From Ipomoea triloba (lineage: Eukaryota; Streptophyta; Magnoliopsida; Solanales; Convolvulaceae), in the NCBI RefSeq assembly GCF_003576645.1, contig NC_044927.1, positions 19,807,018 through 19,871,017 of the forward strand: DNA of 64,000 nt. The letters are read 5' to 3'. How positions within the stretch are numbered: position 1 is the first letter of the stretch; every line of letters starts with the position of its first letter. A program made the position numbers and the translations under genes. The notes beneath the pieces are model-generated. The model was not told the origin of the DNA, ran no database searches, and saw only the letters and a list, made by a program, of their open reading frames with translations. This document shows, in pieces, positions 32,704-44,621 of this stretch.

Positions 32704-34977
32704 AAGAAAATGAACAAAAATCTATAGTAGGGTATAAAAGTTCTCAACTAAACGCACCCTTATATTGCTAGTTTCTTTTTTATTAGTATCTACACATTTG
32801 CATAAAAGTGACGAGTTAGTTGGATGGTTGATTTGATAATAGAAATGGTTGATTTGATAATAGAAATATTTTATGTTAGGTTGACTGGTTGCTGATTATG
32901 CGACTCACGATTTATCTTTGCAATGCCTTTAAAGGTGAGTTATGTAGGTTTAGAATTAGTGAGACGAAACTAGAATTACCTAAGAGCATCCCCAATAGGG
33001 AGATTTTGCTTGGTTTTTGCATGTGGGAATCTTATGTAGAAGAAAGAGAATAATTTTGATCTTTGTAGAAATACCTTGATTTTTGTCAAATCTGTAAGCC
33101 CCACCACTGTCAGTGAAACTGCTCCCTAGTGCGCGTTATGCACACCACGCGTGAATCTTGACACTTTTCTCTTCTTCTTCTTTTTCAAATTTTATTTTTC
33201 AGATTTTGTTTTATTTTTATTTTTCCTCCCTCTCATCTTTTCTTTTCTAGTCATACCTGCAAAAAATTTTCAAAATCTATATATGTGTATTGGGATAGAT
33301 GCTCTAAGTATTAAAAGAAATATTGTAATGAATATTAGTACATGCAGTTGCTAATTATTAAAAAGCTTGGTAATAGTGGGTGGGTGGGTGGGTGGGTGGA
33401 CAATATGCAAGAGAGAATAGACCCACAAAGTGATTACACACAGACGCAAAGTTGATCCCATTTGTAATTGAGGTACAACCCATCCCATCTATCTCATCTC
33501 TTCATCACCAAATTTCTCTTCTTTGGGTTTGGGGTACCCAACCTTATAATTCTGTCTCCTCCTAACATCTCATGCTTCATCATAACCGTTGAACCACAAG
33601 TCAACGGCGTCAAATTATAAGTTCTCATATTAGCTACCTAGCTATATCCTAGCCTTTTCATTTCCTTTTTTTTTTTTTAAATACTTCAAATTACAAAATT
33701 ATTATAAATGGAATAGACGAAATTAAAAAATGTATATTCAATTCCAATTACGTGCTTTAGCGAATTGTTCTGAATAAAACTTAACTGAGACTCTAGTACA
33801 AAATGCAAATAGCACTGCAATATTAAAAAAGAAAAAAAAATTACTAATTATAATACGTGATAAAAATTCATATTGATCTAAATGTATTAGTCAATGAATT
33901 TAAATTCAAAACAAATAAATATATTAATGACGAATTTCCTACTTGTTTAAATGTTGTTTGGTAATATAATAAGGAATGCTCTTAAATTTTTCAAAAGTGA
34001 TAATGTTATTCCCATGTTTAGTGCATAGTTTAACTTGGAAATGTTTCAATAAGTAGAAATGTGATTTATTGAAATCAAGGATCGTAAATTAATCAAGTGG
34101 AGTAGAAATTTTTTTTTTCCTGAGTAGTTAAAAATGTGTAACATTTATCCAAATGACGTTATCGGTGTCATGGACACTTATCTCATAAATAATACTCATT
34201 ACCTCTCTTGCCATTACATGTGTAATAGCACGCAGAAAGATATATAAGTATAAAACTATGGAAAAGAAGAAAAACGTTCAAATTGGCCATTGAACTGAAC
34301 ACAAAAATATAATTAGGCCATTAAACTTTTTTCTTTTTCATTTTTTTTTAAAAAAAAGTGCAATTAGATTTCTCAACCAGCCAAATCTGTTCAATTATAC
34401 TGATTAACAGGTTGATCCCTTCCTCAACAGGTTACCTCGCCACAGTGATGCCTAGGTAAATTATTAAATTAAACATGTTTTTATTACCTTTTTTAAATTA
34501 AACATTATTACTTTTATTATTAGTCTCCTCAAATCCCCAATTTAATTACAGTAGCGCTACTGCCTTTGCCTTTGGGTAAGTGTTCCTTTTTCTCTTTTTC
34601 CATTGCAGGCTGATAAATTTTCATTTTCTATGTTACGTTGCTGCTTCAAGTTTAAACAATGTAGTATAACTTCATTATTGTTTATCTATCAGACTGGTCA
34701 AATATAAATGATACTGCTGATTGACTTTGCTGTTCTAATTATAGACTTTCTTTTGCTTTCATCTCCACTATGTTTGCCTTATTTGTATATACCATTTGGT
34801 TTTGAGAACAAATTTGCGTGTGAGATGGATTTCACCATCATTATTTTGTAACAATGTGTTTTTCAAAATTTGATCACTTGTGAATGAAAATGCCATTGTT
34901 GTGCTTTCATGAATTGCTATATATCTGTTCTTGCCCATTACTTAATTTTGTGTAGAATGAAGCAATTTGGCAAATTA
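32704..34977. other. Low-copy-looking intergenic stretch
   Basis: Contains a 21-bp direct repeat (32827-32868), a (GGGT)n run at about 33377-33400, poly-T runs near 33669 and 34112, and at 34275-34440 an arm-like stretch of the 'GGCCATTGAACTGAAC' miniature-element type. Around 33480-33610 there is C-rich, promoter-like DNA (AACCGTTGAACC, GTCAAC), but no gene follows. I see no coding frame. Confidence 0.3.
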
Positions 34978-34978
34978 C

Positions 34979-36341
34979 GGGGCGTTTGGTTGGAGGAAGG
35001 AATTAAGTGGAGTTTATATTTCAATGGTTGGTTGGCAGAAATAAAATTACTGGGAATTTCAATTCCAATGTTTGGTATATATGGGAGTTGGAAGGGATTA
35101 AGTAGTATAAAGTCCAAAATGCCCATTATTGTTATTGTTATTGTTACTACTAATATTTTCGCCCGTGCGTTGCATGGAATGAATTTGCTATAATATTTTA
35201 AGAATATTTGGATTGATATACAATTATATAAATTATAACATCAAATATTATATAGCGCAATTGATGAAATTTGTTGGACCGATTATGTTTTATGATGTTT
35301 TCCTTACTTTAATTAGATCCAGTAATTGTCCAATTACCCGTGCATCATAATTGTCCAATTACCCGTGCGATGCACAGATAAATTTTTTATTATATATTTA
35401 GATAATAAAAATAAAGATAAAATTATAAAAAAAAATTAATATTGAACATGTACATTTATTTGATTATAAGATTAGTGCAAAAATATTACTCAATTAATTG
35501 AATAATATATGACTTGTTTGTCTACAATTATCTTAAAAAGCTCAATATGTAATATGACTTATGTAATTATATTATTACTAAAATAAATATGGAAAAAATT
35601 AGAAATAATTTAATTATAATTATTATAAAAATAAATTTAACGACCAATGTTTAGTTTAATTATCATAATAATTATTAGGTAATTATTAATAGTCAATTAC
35701 ACTAATATATGTGTAATTATACTTTTATAACTTAAGTATATTCATGTTCACTGTATCGCATTTAGTTTTTTCTTCCTCCTCGATATTTGAATGAATTAAT
35801 TGTAATTATTATAAATAATCTAACAACCCATGTTTAATTAATTTTTTTTAAGTTTAAATAATTTAAAGTTTTCAAAAGGAAAGTGTAATTAAATTTTTAA
35901 AAAAAATTTTAAAAATAATTTTCAGTCAATTAGTAATGTCCTTTTCCTTTCCAATAATGTAGAATTGTACAACGAATAGAAAAATAGGAAATAATCGCAT
36001 CCTAAATATTTGTAGGACTGTTTTGGACGGGAAATTTAAAGTGAGGATTTTGTTTTTATATATAGTATAGATTTTAATATTAATTTATTGTTTTAATTGG
36101 TTATAGGATTTCGTGTTTTAATATTATTGTAGGTTTAATATTAATTTATTGTTTTAATTGATTGTAATTATGATAAAATAAGGGTTGCATTTCCCTTCAT
36201 CATCTTCCTTAACTATTAATAATCATTCCCATTCCACCCTACTACCAAACATGCAAAATATTTTCACCAAAACTCATTACCATTACCAAGTATTTGATAT
36301 TCATTCCGATTTTGATTCACATGTGCGAACCAAACACACCC
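34979..36341. mobile_element. Tourist-like miniature element split by a Helitron
   Basis: Left end GGGGCGTTTGGTTGGAGG and right end GCGAACCAAACACACCC are inverted. Left-arm words (GGGAATTTCAATTCC, GGTATATATGGG) have partners on the right (ATTCCCATTCCACCC, CATTACCATTACC). The Helitron at 35150-36071 separates the arms. Confidence 0.5.
35150..36071 (-). mobile_element. Non-autonomous Helitron H1 (922 bp)
   Basis: On the minus strand it begins TCTATACTATATATAAAA (ending at 36071) and ends in the hairpin-like GCAACGCACGGGCG followed by a slightly mutated CTRR end (TTAG). It sits between A and T, the Helitron target. A second hairpin of the same type, CCGTGCGATGCAC, lies inside at about 35361-35375. 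No RepHel protein. Confidence 0.7.
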
Positions 36342-36804
36342 TCAGTTGTTATGTCATGGATCCGACTCCATCTTGCTAAGTGGACCCCGAATCTATGTTT
36401 ACAATTAAAACTCTATGTTCATGATTTTAGAACTTTATATTCACAATTACATAACTCTATATTACTTCATTGAGGACTGTCCGTTCCTTGATTTTTCTTA
36501 TGTTGAATACTTCATTGAGAATTGTCCGTCCCTTGATTTTTCTTATGCCGAATACTTCATTGAGGGCTGTCGTCTTTTATTTAGGCACTTTAAATCAATC
36601 TCCTATCATCATATTTATAGGTCATCGAATGTGTTAATTCATAGTCTATTGCTACTTGTATTATGTGCTTATTTCCTATATCTTAATGCATGAGTTTGTT
36701 TTCTTAAAAAAAAAAAAACAAAAACTATAATAAGGAACAATTTTTGCTGTTAATTAACAAATTTTTTAAAAATATATTATCGGAAAGAGTTATTATTATT
36801 ATTA
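36342..36804. repeat. Degenerate repeat with an imperfect 45-bp tandem
   Basis: TTCATTGAG...CTGTCC...TTGATTTTTCTTATG recurs at a 45-bp step around 36466-36575 with several substitutions between copies, so it is a real, aged tandem. TATGTTTACAATTAAAACTC-type words also occur in the element at 55675-56330. Confidence 0.5.
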
Positions 36805-37380
36805 CTAGTATTTTCGCCCGTGAATTGATTTGTTATAATATTTTAAGAATATTTAAATTGATATATAATTATAAAAATTATAACATCGAATATTAAATAG
36901 CGCAATTGATAAAATTGGTTGGATCGGTTATATTTTCTAATATTTTCCTTGCTTGAATTATAGAAAATAATTGTCCAATTACCCGTGCGATGCACGGATA
37001 AATTTTTTTTATTATATATTTATATAATAAAAATAAAGATGAAATTATAAAAAATCATAATATTGAATGTGTAAATTTATTTGATTATAAGATTAGTGCA
37101 AAAGTATTACTCAATTAATTGAATAATATATGGCTTATTTGTCTACAAGTATCTTTAAAAGATCGATATGCATATAATTATATTATTACTAAAATAAATA
37201 TAGGAAAAATGAGAAATAATTTAATTATAATTATTATAAAAATAAATTCAACGATGAATGATTAGCTTAATTACCATAATAATTATTAGGCAATTATTAT
37301 TAGTCAATTACACTAATATATGTGCAATTATATTTTTATACCTTAAGTATATTAAATGAATTTATTTTAATTATTATAAA
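36805..37380 (-). mobile_element. Helitron copy H4, 5'-truncated
   Basis: Begins on the plus strand ACTAGTATTTTCGCCCGTG and follows H1 closely, including the internal second hairpin CCGTGCGATGCACGG (about 36985), until about 37380, where the similarity stops before the TATAGA end. Confidence 0.65.
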
Positions 37381-37742
37381 TTGTAAAGTATGTGTTTTCC
37401 TTGGGAGATGAATCTGGTAATGTATATAACCAAACAGCCTAACACCCACTATCTTACCTCTGTATTTGATTCAAATGTCTGAGATATGCAGAGTGATTGA
37501 ATAGGACTGAGCTTAAATAGCTGAAAAAGGGATGCAAAAGCCAAAATTAAACAAAATGCCAGCTTCAATTCCATTGTTGCTTGATCATTCATAAATAAAC
37601 AGCAATTTAATGCCACAAATGGTTGGAGATTTTCATCTTATAATCAAGTAATAAACAGCAATTTTAATGCCACAAAATGTCAGCTTCAATTCCAAAATGC
37701 CCATTATTGTTATTGTTATTGTTATTGTTATTGTTATTGTTA
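37381..37742. other. Spacer with (TATTGT)n microsatellite
   Basis: AATGCCCATTATTGTTATTG at 37697 repeats the sequence just left of H1 (near 35118), with an expanded TATTGT run before the next Helitron end at 37743. No gene. Confidence 0.45.
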
Positions 37743-38111
37743 CTAGTAAATTACCCGTGCGATGCACAGATTAATTTTTTTATATTATATATTTAAATAA
37801 TAAAATTAAAGGTGAATTTTTAAATTATGAGGACCATTTTGTGATTCCTATTTTTATTATTCACCCTTATATATACACTATCCACCTTATTAGCAAACAT
37901 ACAAGATTTGTTTAATTCAACATAAAGGATTTGACTTTGTAAAATATTTAATAGTATTTATAATGGTTTATATTATTTTCTATATTGAAAGAAGCATCCT
38001 AAAATCATTGATAAAACATAAAATACACATGTGGTATATATATATATAACTGATGATAAATTATAAACAATTCTAATATTTGAGAGTGTACATTTATTTA
38101 AAATTATAAGA
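37743..38111 (-). mobile_element. Helitron 3' end H2, interrupted
   Basis: Plus-strand CTAGTAAATTACCCGTGCGATGCAC is the reverse complement of a Helitron 3' terminus with hairpin. No matching 5' end is seen before the next terminus at 38112, which appears to have inserted into it. (The motif is quoted in parts; its key pieces are CTAG and CCGTGCGATGCAC.). Confidence 0.55.
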
Positions 38112-39139
38112 CTAGTGTTTTATCCGTGCGTTGCACAATTTCTTTTTCTTATTATATATTTAAATAATAAAATTAATGATGCAATTATAAATAATTCTAA
38201 TATTTGAAAATGTATACTTATTTGAAATTATAATATTTGTATACTAGTGTTTAATATATTTACTTCAAAATTATATGTTTAATTTCCTATATGGGTAGGA
38301 AAATTTATAATAAATTCTAATATAAATAAGGTCGTTTTATTATGATTAGTATGTGGTAATTAAATAGTACTCCCTCTGTCTCATTTTATCTGTCCTACTT
38401 GCTATTCATTGGTCAAACCAACTCATTCTTCTTTGTTTATTTTCTTTAGTATGTTTTACTTATTTTAAAATTTGATTTTTTTTGTGTTTAATAGTACTTT
38501 TAGTATAGTTTTTAAATATATAAATTGTGTATATTAATAGTAAATTTAATATTATGAAAAATTAGATTAAAATAATTTCAGTCAAGCCTCAACCCTGCTA
38601 ATAATTTTTATTAATCTTTCGCCTATTGTATATAATAGGAAATTGATTAGCTAGTATCAATCCTGCTAATAATTTTTTTTAATCCTATATTTGTAATTAC
38701 CATTATAAACGGATTTAATTGAAAAATTTAATTAGAAACTTATATTAATATATAGTTTTGGATTATCATCTTGCCCTCTCTCAACCCCAAGGGACACGAT
38801 CGACGCCGCCAGGCGAAGGCAATGCCGGTGAACCTCAGACCATGTATAAGTCGTGCCGTTGTAGACGACGGATCGGAAGTATAATCGCCATAGATGGTGA
38901 CCGTTCTCTCCAAGAAGTTCAATGGCGTCCACCAGCAAGAATTCACACAAAACCAAAATCACTATAGCATATATAATATGTAATAATAATTGATTGTTAA
39001 TAATTTTATGAAAAAATATATGGTAATAAATAAAATCAATGATTTTACTAAAATAACTTTGAGTATGGTTTTACTAAAATAACCTTAACCTTTATTTTGA
39101 GCGGGAAAAATTTGTCCAGACACTTCTATTATTATATAG
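38112..39139 (-). mobile_element. Helitron H3 (about 1.0 kb) carrying a captured gene fragment
   Basis: The 3' terminus on the plus strand is CTAGTGTTTTATCCGTGCG with hairpin CCGTGCGTTGCAC. A TATTATATAGA at 39129-39139 fits a weak 5' TC end and is directly followed by the CTAG of another Helitron. It contains a Stowaway-like scrap (CTCCCTCTGTCTCATTTTAT near 38370) and the acyl-activating-enzyme fragment at 38752-38945. Confidence 0.5.
38752..38945 (-). pseudogene. Captured fragment of an acyl-activating enzyme (AMP-binding) gene
   Basis: On the minus strand one frame reads TPLNFLERTVTIYGDYTS and the next reads VVYNGTTYTWSEVHRHC, then LRLAASIVSLGVERGQ. Together these are the N-terminal segment of plant AMP-binding acyl-CoA synthetases (AAE family), with a frameshift between YGDYTS and VVYNG. 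The similarity ends abruptly after GVERGQ and there is no catalytic region, so it is a fragment of one exon. It lies in Helitron H3 in the same orientation, which fits Helitron gene capture. Confidence 0.75.
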
Positions 39140-39829
39140 ACTAGTAAATTACCCGTGCGATGCACTGATAATATTTTTATAATAAATATTTAAATAATAA
39201 GATTAAATGTTAAATTATAAATAATCAAACAAACAAATAGATAAATATATAAAAATGAAACAACAAAAATATATATTATGATTCAATTAGTTCATATAAA
39301 AAAAAACAAATAGATAAATATATAAAAATGAAACAACTGGGGTAGGAACTTCATGATGAGCAAAAATCACACTTTATGAACAGAAAAAATAAGTAATTAT
39401 ATTACTACACAGTTAAGATTAGGGTAAACAGCCAAGGACCTTGTGGTTCAGTGGCATCAAACCCTTCCCTTTATATGGGGGGTGGTAGGTTCGAGCCTCA
39501 GCAACAAAAATATATATTATGAAAACATAAGAAATGGATATATGTAAAGAACATATACGTCCACATATTCTAGCGTTTATCTTATTTATAGTAAAACAAA
39601 AATAGAGGTCATGTATGTAGATTTTTTGTGTGTAGCTAAGCTAAAGTGAGGTCATTGTATGTAGATTTTTTGTGTGTATGAAGCTAAAGTGGTAAGATGG
39701 AGTGAACGAAAGATGTGAAATTGGTTGCATGGTTGCATGATTTATATAGTGGTATGGGAATTTATTAGATAGAAATTTATTTGGAAAACTTTAAAAATAA
39801 TTGATTAATAATAATTATTGATTGATTAA
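39140..39829 (-). mobile_element. Helitron 3' end and degraded body, with a SINE fragment
   Basis: CTAGTAAATTACCCGTGCG at 39143 is another Helitron 3' terminus (minus sense) with hairpin CCGTGCGATGCAC. A 33-bp direct repeat (ACAAATAGATAAATATATAA) occurs near 39233 and 39306. No 5' end is seen. Confidence 0.5.
39434..39505 (+). mobile_element. SINE fragment, 3' truncated
   Basis: GCCAAGGACCTTGTGGTTCAG then GGTGGTAGGTTCGAGCCTC match the A- and B-box parts of the SINE family complete at 53575-53741. The tail is missing. Confidence 0.7.
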
Positions 39830-39862
39830 TATCAAAATAACAATCACTCTTGTTATTATCCA

Positions 39863-39895
<33 letters not shown>

Positions 39896-40033
39896 TAATT
39901 AAGAATTACTCCGTAATAATTTGAAATTTACCTTTTATTAATAATAATCAATCATGTTATTATTTTAAATCAATTTACCGTATTAATAATAATAATCAAT
40001 CATGTTATTATCCGATTATATTATTACTATTAC

Positions 40034-40069
<36 letters not shown>

Positions 40070-40246
40070 GAATTAAGAATTGATAATTTGCAATTTGCCT
40101 TTATTAATAATAATCAATCCTGTTCTTATTTTAAATCAATTTACCATTTTTCACCGATTAAGAATTATTGCCTTTTTATAATGTAATAATAATCAATATT
40201 GTTATTATTTTAAATCAATTTACTGTATTAATAATAATAATCACTC

Positions 40247-40280
<34 letters not shown>

Positions 40281-41160
40281 GAATTAATAATTTGTAATTT
40301 TTTTATTAATAATAATCAATCCTGTTATTATTTAAATCAATTTATCGTTTTTCACCGATTAAGAATTATTGCCTTTTTTATAATGTACGTTAGCATGCAA
40401 TTTCTGTTTTATTGTATGCAATTTGCCTTTATTAAATCATTGCAATTTGCCTTTATTTATAATAATCACTCATGTTATTATCTGATTAAGAATTAAGAAT
40501 TTGCAACTTGCCTTTATTAATAATAATCACTCCTAATATTATTTTAAATCAATTTACCATTTTTCAACAATTAAGAATTATTGCCTAATCAATCCTATTA
40601 TTATTATATTATTTTAAATTAATTTACGGTTTTTCACCGATTAAGAATTATTGCCTTTTTATAATGTACGTTAGCATGCAATTTATATTTTATTGTATGC
40701 AATTTGCCTAATAATTATTGATTATTGATTGATTAATCATTCCTGTTATTATCCGATTATATTATATTATATTATATTATATTATATTATATTATATTAT
40801 TAAGAATTAAGAATTACTCCGTAATAATTTGCAATTTGCCTTTTATTAATAATAATCAATCCTATTATTATTTTAAATCAATTTACTGTAATAATAATAA
40901 TTACTCTGGTTATTATCTGATTATATTATTATTATTATTATTATTGTTATTATTATTATTATTATTATTATGCCTTTATTAATAATAATCAATCCTGTTA
41001 TTATTTTAAATCAATTTACCGTTTTTCACCGATTAAGAATTATTGCCTTTTTTATAATGTAATAATAATCAATCTAGTTATTATTTTAAATCAATTTACC
41101 ATAATAATAATAATAATCACTCCTATTCTTATCCAATTATATTATTATTATTATTAAGAA
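39830..41160. repeat. AT-rich minisatellite-like array, left part
   Basis: TTAATAATAATCAATC, TTTTAAATCAATTTACCG, CACCGATTAAGAATTATTGCC and GTACGTTAGCATGCAATTT recur in irregular order, mixed with (ATT)n and (TATTA)n runs. The array resumes at 49190-49790. No coding. Confidence 0.7.
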
Positions 41161-42135
41161 CTAGTATTTTCGCCCGTGCGTTGCACGTAATGGATTTGTT
41201 ATAATATTTAAAGAATATTTGGATCAATATACAATTATATATATTATAACATCGAATATTATATAGCGCAATTGATGAAATTGATTGGATCGATTATGTT
41301 TTCTGATGTTTTCCTTTGAATTAGAACAAATAATTGTCCAATTACCCGGGCGTGGATAAATTTTTTTTATTATATATTGAGATAATAAAAATAAAGATGA
41401 AATTATAAAAAATTCTAATATTGAATGTGTACATTTATTTAAATATAAGATTAGTACAAAAATATTACTCAATTAATTGAATAATATAAGACTTGTTTGT
41501 CTAAAATTATCTTTAAAAGATCTATAAGTAATATGACTTATATAATTATATTATTACTAAAATAAATATGAGAAAATGAGAAATAAATTAATTGTAATTA
41601 TTATAAAAATAAATTCAACGACCAATGCTTAACTTAATTATCATAATAATTATTAGGCAATTATTATTAGTCAATTACACTAATATATGTGTAATTATAC
41701 TTTTATACTTTAAGTATATTCATTTTCCCCCTATTGCATTTAGTTTTATCTTCCTCCTCCATATTTGAATGAATTAATTTTGATTATTATAAAAATCTAA
41801 CAACCCATGTTCAATTAATTTTTTTAAAGTTTAAATAACTTAGAGTTTTCAAAAGGAAAGTATAATTAACTATTAAAGTTTTTAAATAATTTTCAGTCAA
41901 TTAGTAATATCCTTTTATTTTCCCGATAAATGATTTTACTTTTATTAATAGTGTTGATACGTGAGTATACATATTATCAATTTATAGATATTAGTTAATT
42001 TCTATTTTACATTTTCTTAACAAATAAGCTTTATTAATTATTTAACCAATAAAATATTTCATTAATTGACTACAAAAGTTTAGGCAGGGAATGAAATAGG
42101 AGGATTTTACTTTTATATATAGTATAGAATATAGA
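41161..42135 (-). mobile_element. Helitron copy H5 (about 0.97 kb)
   Basis: Begins on the plus strand CTAGTATTTTCGCCCGTGCG with hairpin and ends TTTTATATATAGTATAGAAT near 42128-42135. It follows H1 along its length, including the second internal terminus at about 41340 (here mutated to CCGGGCG). Confidence 0.65.
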
Positions 42136-42510
42136 TTACGATCTTTTTATATTTTAAATCAATTAGTAATATCATTTTTCTCGGAATAATGGTCAAATAA
42201 ACCACTGAACTACACACAAAACTGCAATTAGGCCATCGAACTCAAAAAGAATGCAATTGGATTCCTGAACTATATAAACTCATGCAATTAAGTACAAATT
42301 GACATGTTTTCAAAAAAAAAAGTCCAAATTGACCTGTTTACCTACAATTGTGATGACATGGTGGTTACTAATTTTAAAATAAATTTTTTAAATAATTTTA
42401 ATTAAAATAATTAAATAATAATAATAATAATAATAATAAAATTAAAAAAAAAACAGACGTCTCCGGCAGTTCTTCTATTTTTTTAATTTTTTTTAATTAT
42501 TAGTGCCGAT

Positions 42511-44621
42511 TGTTATGTGTAAATTAATATCAGGCAACCTTATCTAGGAAAAATGAAAAGAATTACGTAGTAATATTTACCTAATTTTCGTTCCATTTTT
42601 AATTGATGATGTAGAATATTATTATTGAAATATTTCCGTTTCATTTTTAATTTCCGTTCCTTTTTTAATTTATCTTTAATATTGTTTATAATATGCCTTT
42701 ATTATTTATGATGTAGAATGTTTTCCTTTTTTAATTAAATTGCAATGATATGACCATTTCCTTTTTCATTTTAGTTAATTATGGATATTTTTTTTATTTA
42801 CAGTCAATTATTAATATTCATTTCCTTTTATATATTCAATCAAATAGTAACATCAGATTCATTTTTAGTCGATTTTTTTTTATTTTCAGTTAATTAGTCA
42901 ATTAGAATAATAGATCCACTGGTATTTTTACCTAATTTCTGTTCTATTTTTAATTAATGATGTAGAATATTATTATTGAAATATTTTCATTCTATTTTTA
43001 ATTTATCTTTACTATTGTTTAAAATTTAAAATATGTCTTTACTATTCTTATGTTTTTATATATAATATAGATTAATATTATGCTAATTATGACGTCCATG
43101 TATTATGAATAAGTATGGTAATTAAGGAGTATATATTATAATTAAAAAATAATGTATATTTTAATTTCGTTTAATTATGGACGTAATATGTGTATGTTTA
43201 ATTTTCTTTAATTTTATCCGTAATATATATGTGTATGTTTAATTTTCTTTAATTATGTCCGTAATATGTGTACCATTAATTTCTTTAATTGATTAGATAA
43301 AATTACGGCAAGTATAAAAAACCGTTTAATAAAAGTATAATGTTTGAACTAATTTCTCAATGACCATAATTATTAAGATTTTATTCCAAAGTAACCATTA
43401 GCATAATTTTATATGTGTAATAATCTGTGAATTGAAATAATTTACATAATTGTATGGACGTAATAATATGTGAATTAGCATAATAATACGTGAATTGAAA
43501 TAATTATCATAATTTTGTTAATCTCCTCTAATTATGGATGTAATATGTGTATTATCAATTTTGTTAACTGATTTGATAAAATTTATATTACGAACAACAA
43601 TATTAATTCATTAGTTGTCATAATTTTTTAGATTTTATTCAAAAGTAATCAAATGAAATGCACGGGTAATTGACATTATCTGAAGTAAAAATATATAAAA
43701 TTATCGTAAGAATGAAATCTCTATGTTTAATGACCATAATAAATTTAGATGTTAAATATAGTGTAATTACCACGGATTATTTAGATGGTAAATAGTATAT
43801 GGTAATTACCTATATAGATTAGCATATTAAACGGATTAACATATGGAACAATGTTATAAAAAAGGAAGGAAGCCTTTTAGATAAAATATATTAGGAATAA
43901 TATCAATTAAATAAAATATCATAGGAATTTCTCAATTCTATATTTATAATTACCTTTATAAACAGATTTAATAGGAAAATTTAGTTACAAACTTATATTA
44001 AGAGTTATGGATTATTATTATTATATTATTATTATTATTAGGAAAATTATATTAAGAATTTTAGATTATTATTACTACGGAGTATTATATTATTATTATT
44101 ATTATTATATTAACATAATAGATTTTAAATCGAGGCTACAAAATTTAATATTATTATTTCATTTATTCAAGTATAGTAATCACCATTTTTTAACTAATAA
44201 GTGTGAATTAGTATTGTGCAATTAATGATAAAGATTAACAATAATTGGAATCAACAATCAATGATACAATGACCCATGTTTAGCTTCCAATGCACCATTT
44301 TTTATAAAATGAAGAATAGGAATGGTAAAACGAACAATTGGAATGAATAATTGAGGATTTATTCAAGTATAGTAACCACCATTTTTACCAAATTACATAA
44401 GCATCCGTAAATGGGGAAGATCAAGATTGCAAATTCTACAATATATAGATGAGCATCCGCAGATTGCTAGTTATTTTGCACAGTACAACTAAAAAGATGG
44501 ATAGTTAAATAAGGTATTATCATTCAAAATCTTGTAATACAAAGTTACAATACAATGTTTTTCCATTAGAAATTACCAATCAAAGTAATGTGATTAAAAT
44601 ATATAATTATAGAAAACATTT
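42511..44621. repeat. Overlap duplicate: 42511-44621 equals 44623-46733
   Basis: A 2.1-kb block is repeated around a single N (44622) at a constant 2,112-bp offset with no difference seen. It has no terminal structure of its own, so an unmerged contig overlap is likelier than a genomic duplication. Confidence 0.87.

Noticed and set aside
35327..35376. 25-bp direct repeat AATTGTCCAATTACCCGTGC
   Set aside because: The period is 25 bp and it occurs only in H1. It is a small local duplication at a Helitron hairpin, unrelated to the 42-bp artefact.
36466..36590. Another possible member of the 42-bp duplication set
   Set aside because: The period is 45 bp and the copies differ by several substitutions, so it is an ordinary aged tandem repeat.
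39830..41160. CRISPR-like or satellite array
   Set aside because: Repeats are irregular in length and order, AT-rich, with no constant spacer length. The context is plant nuclear DNA.
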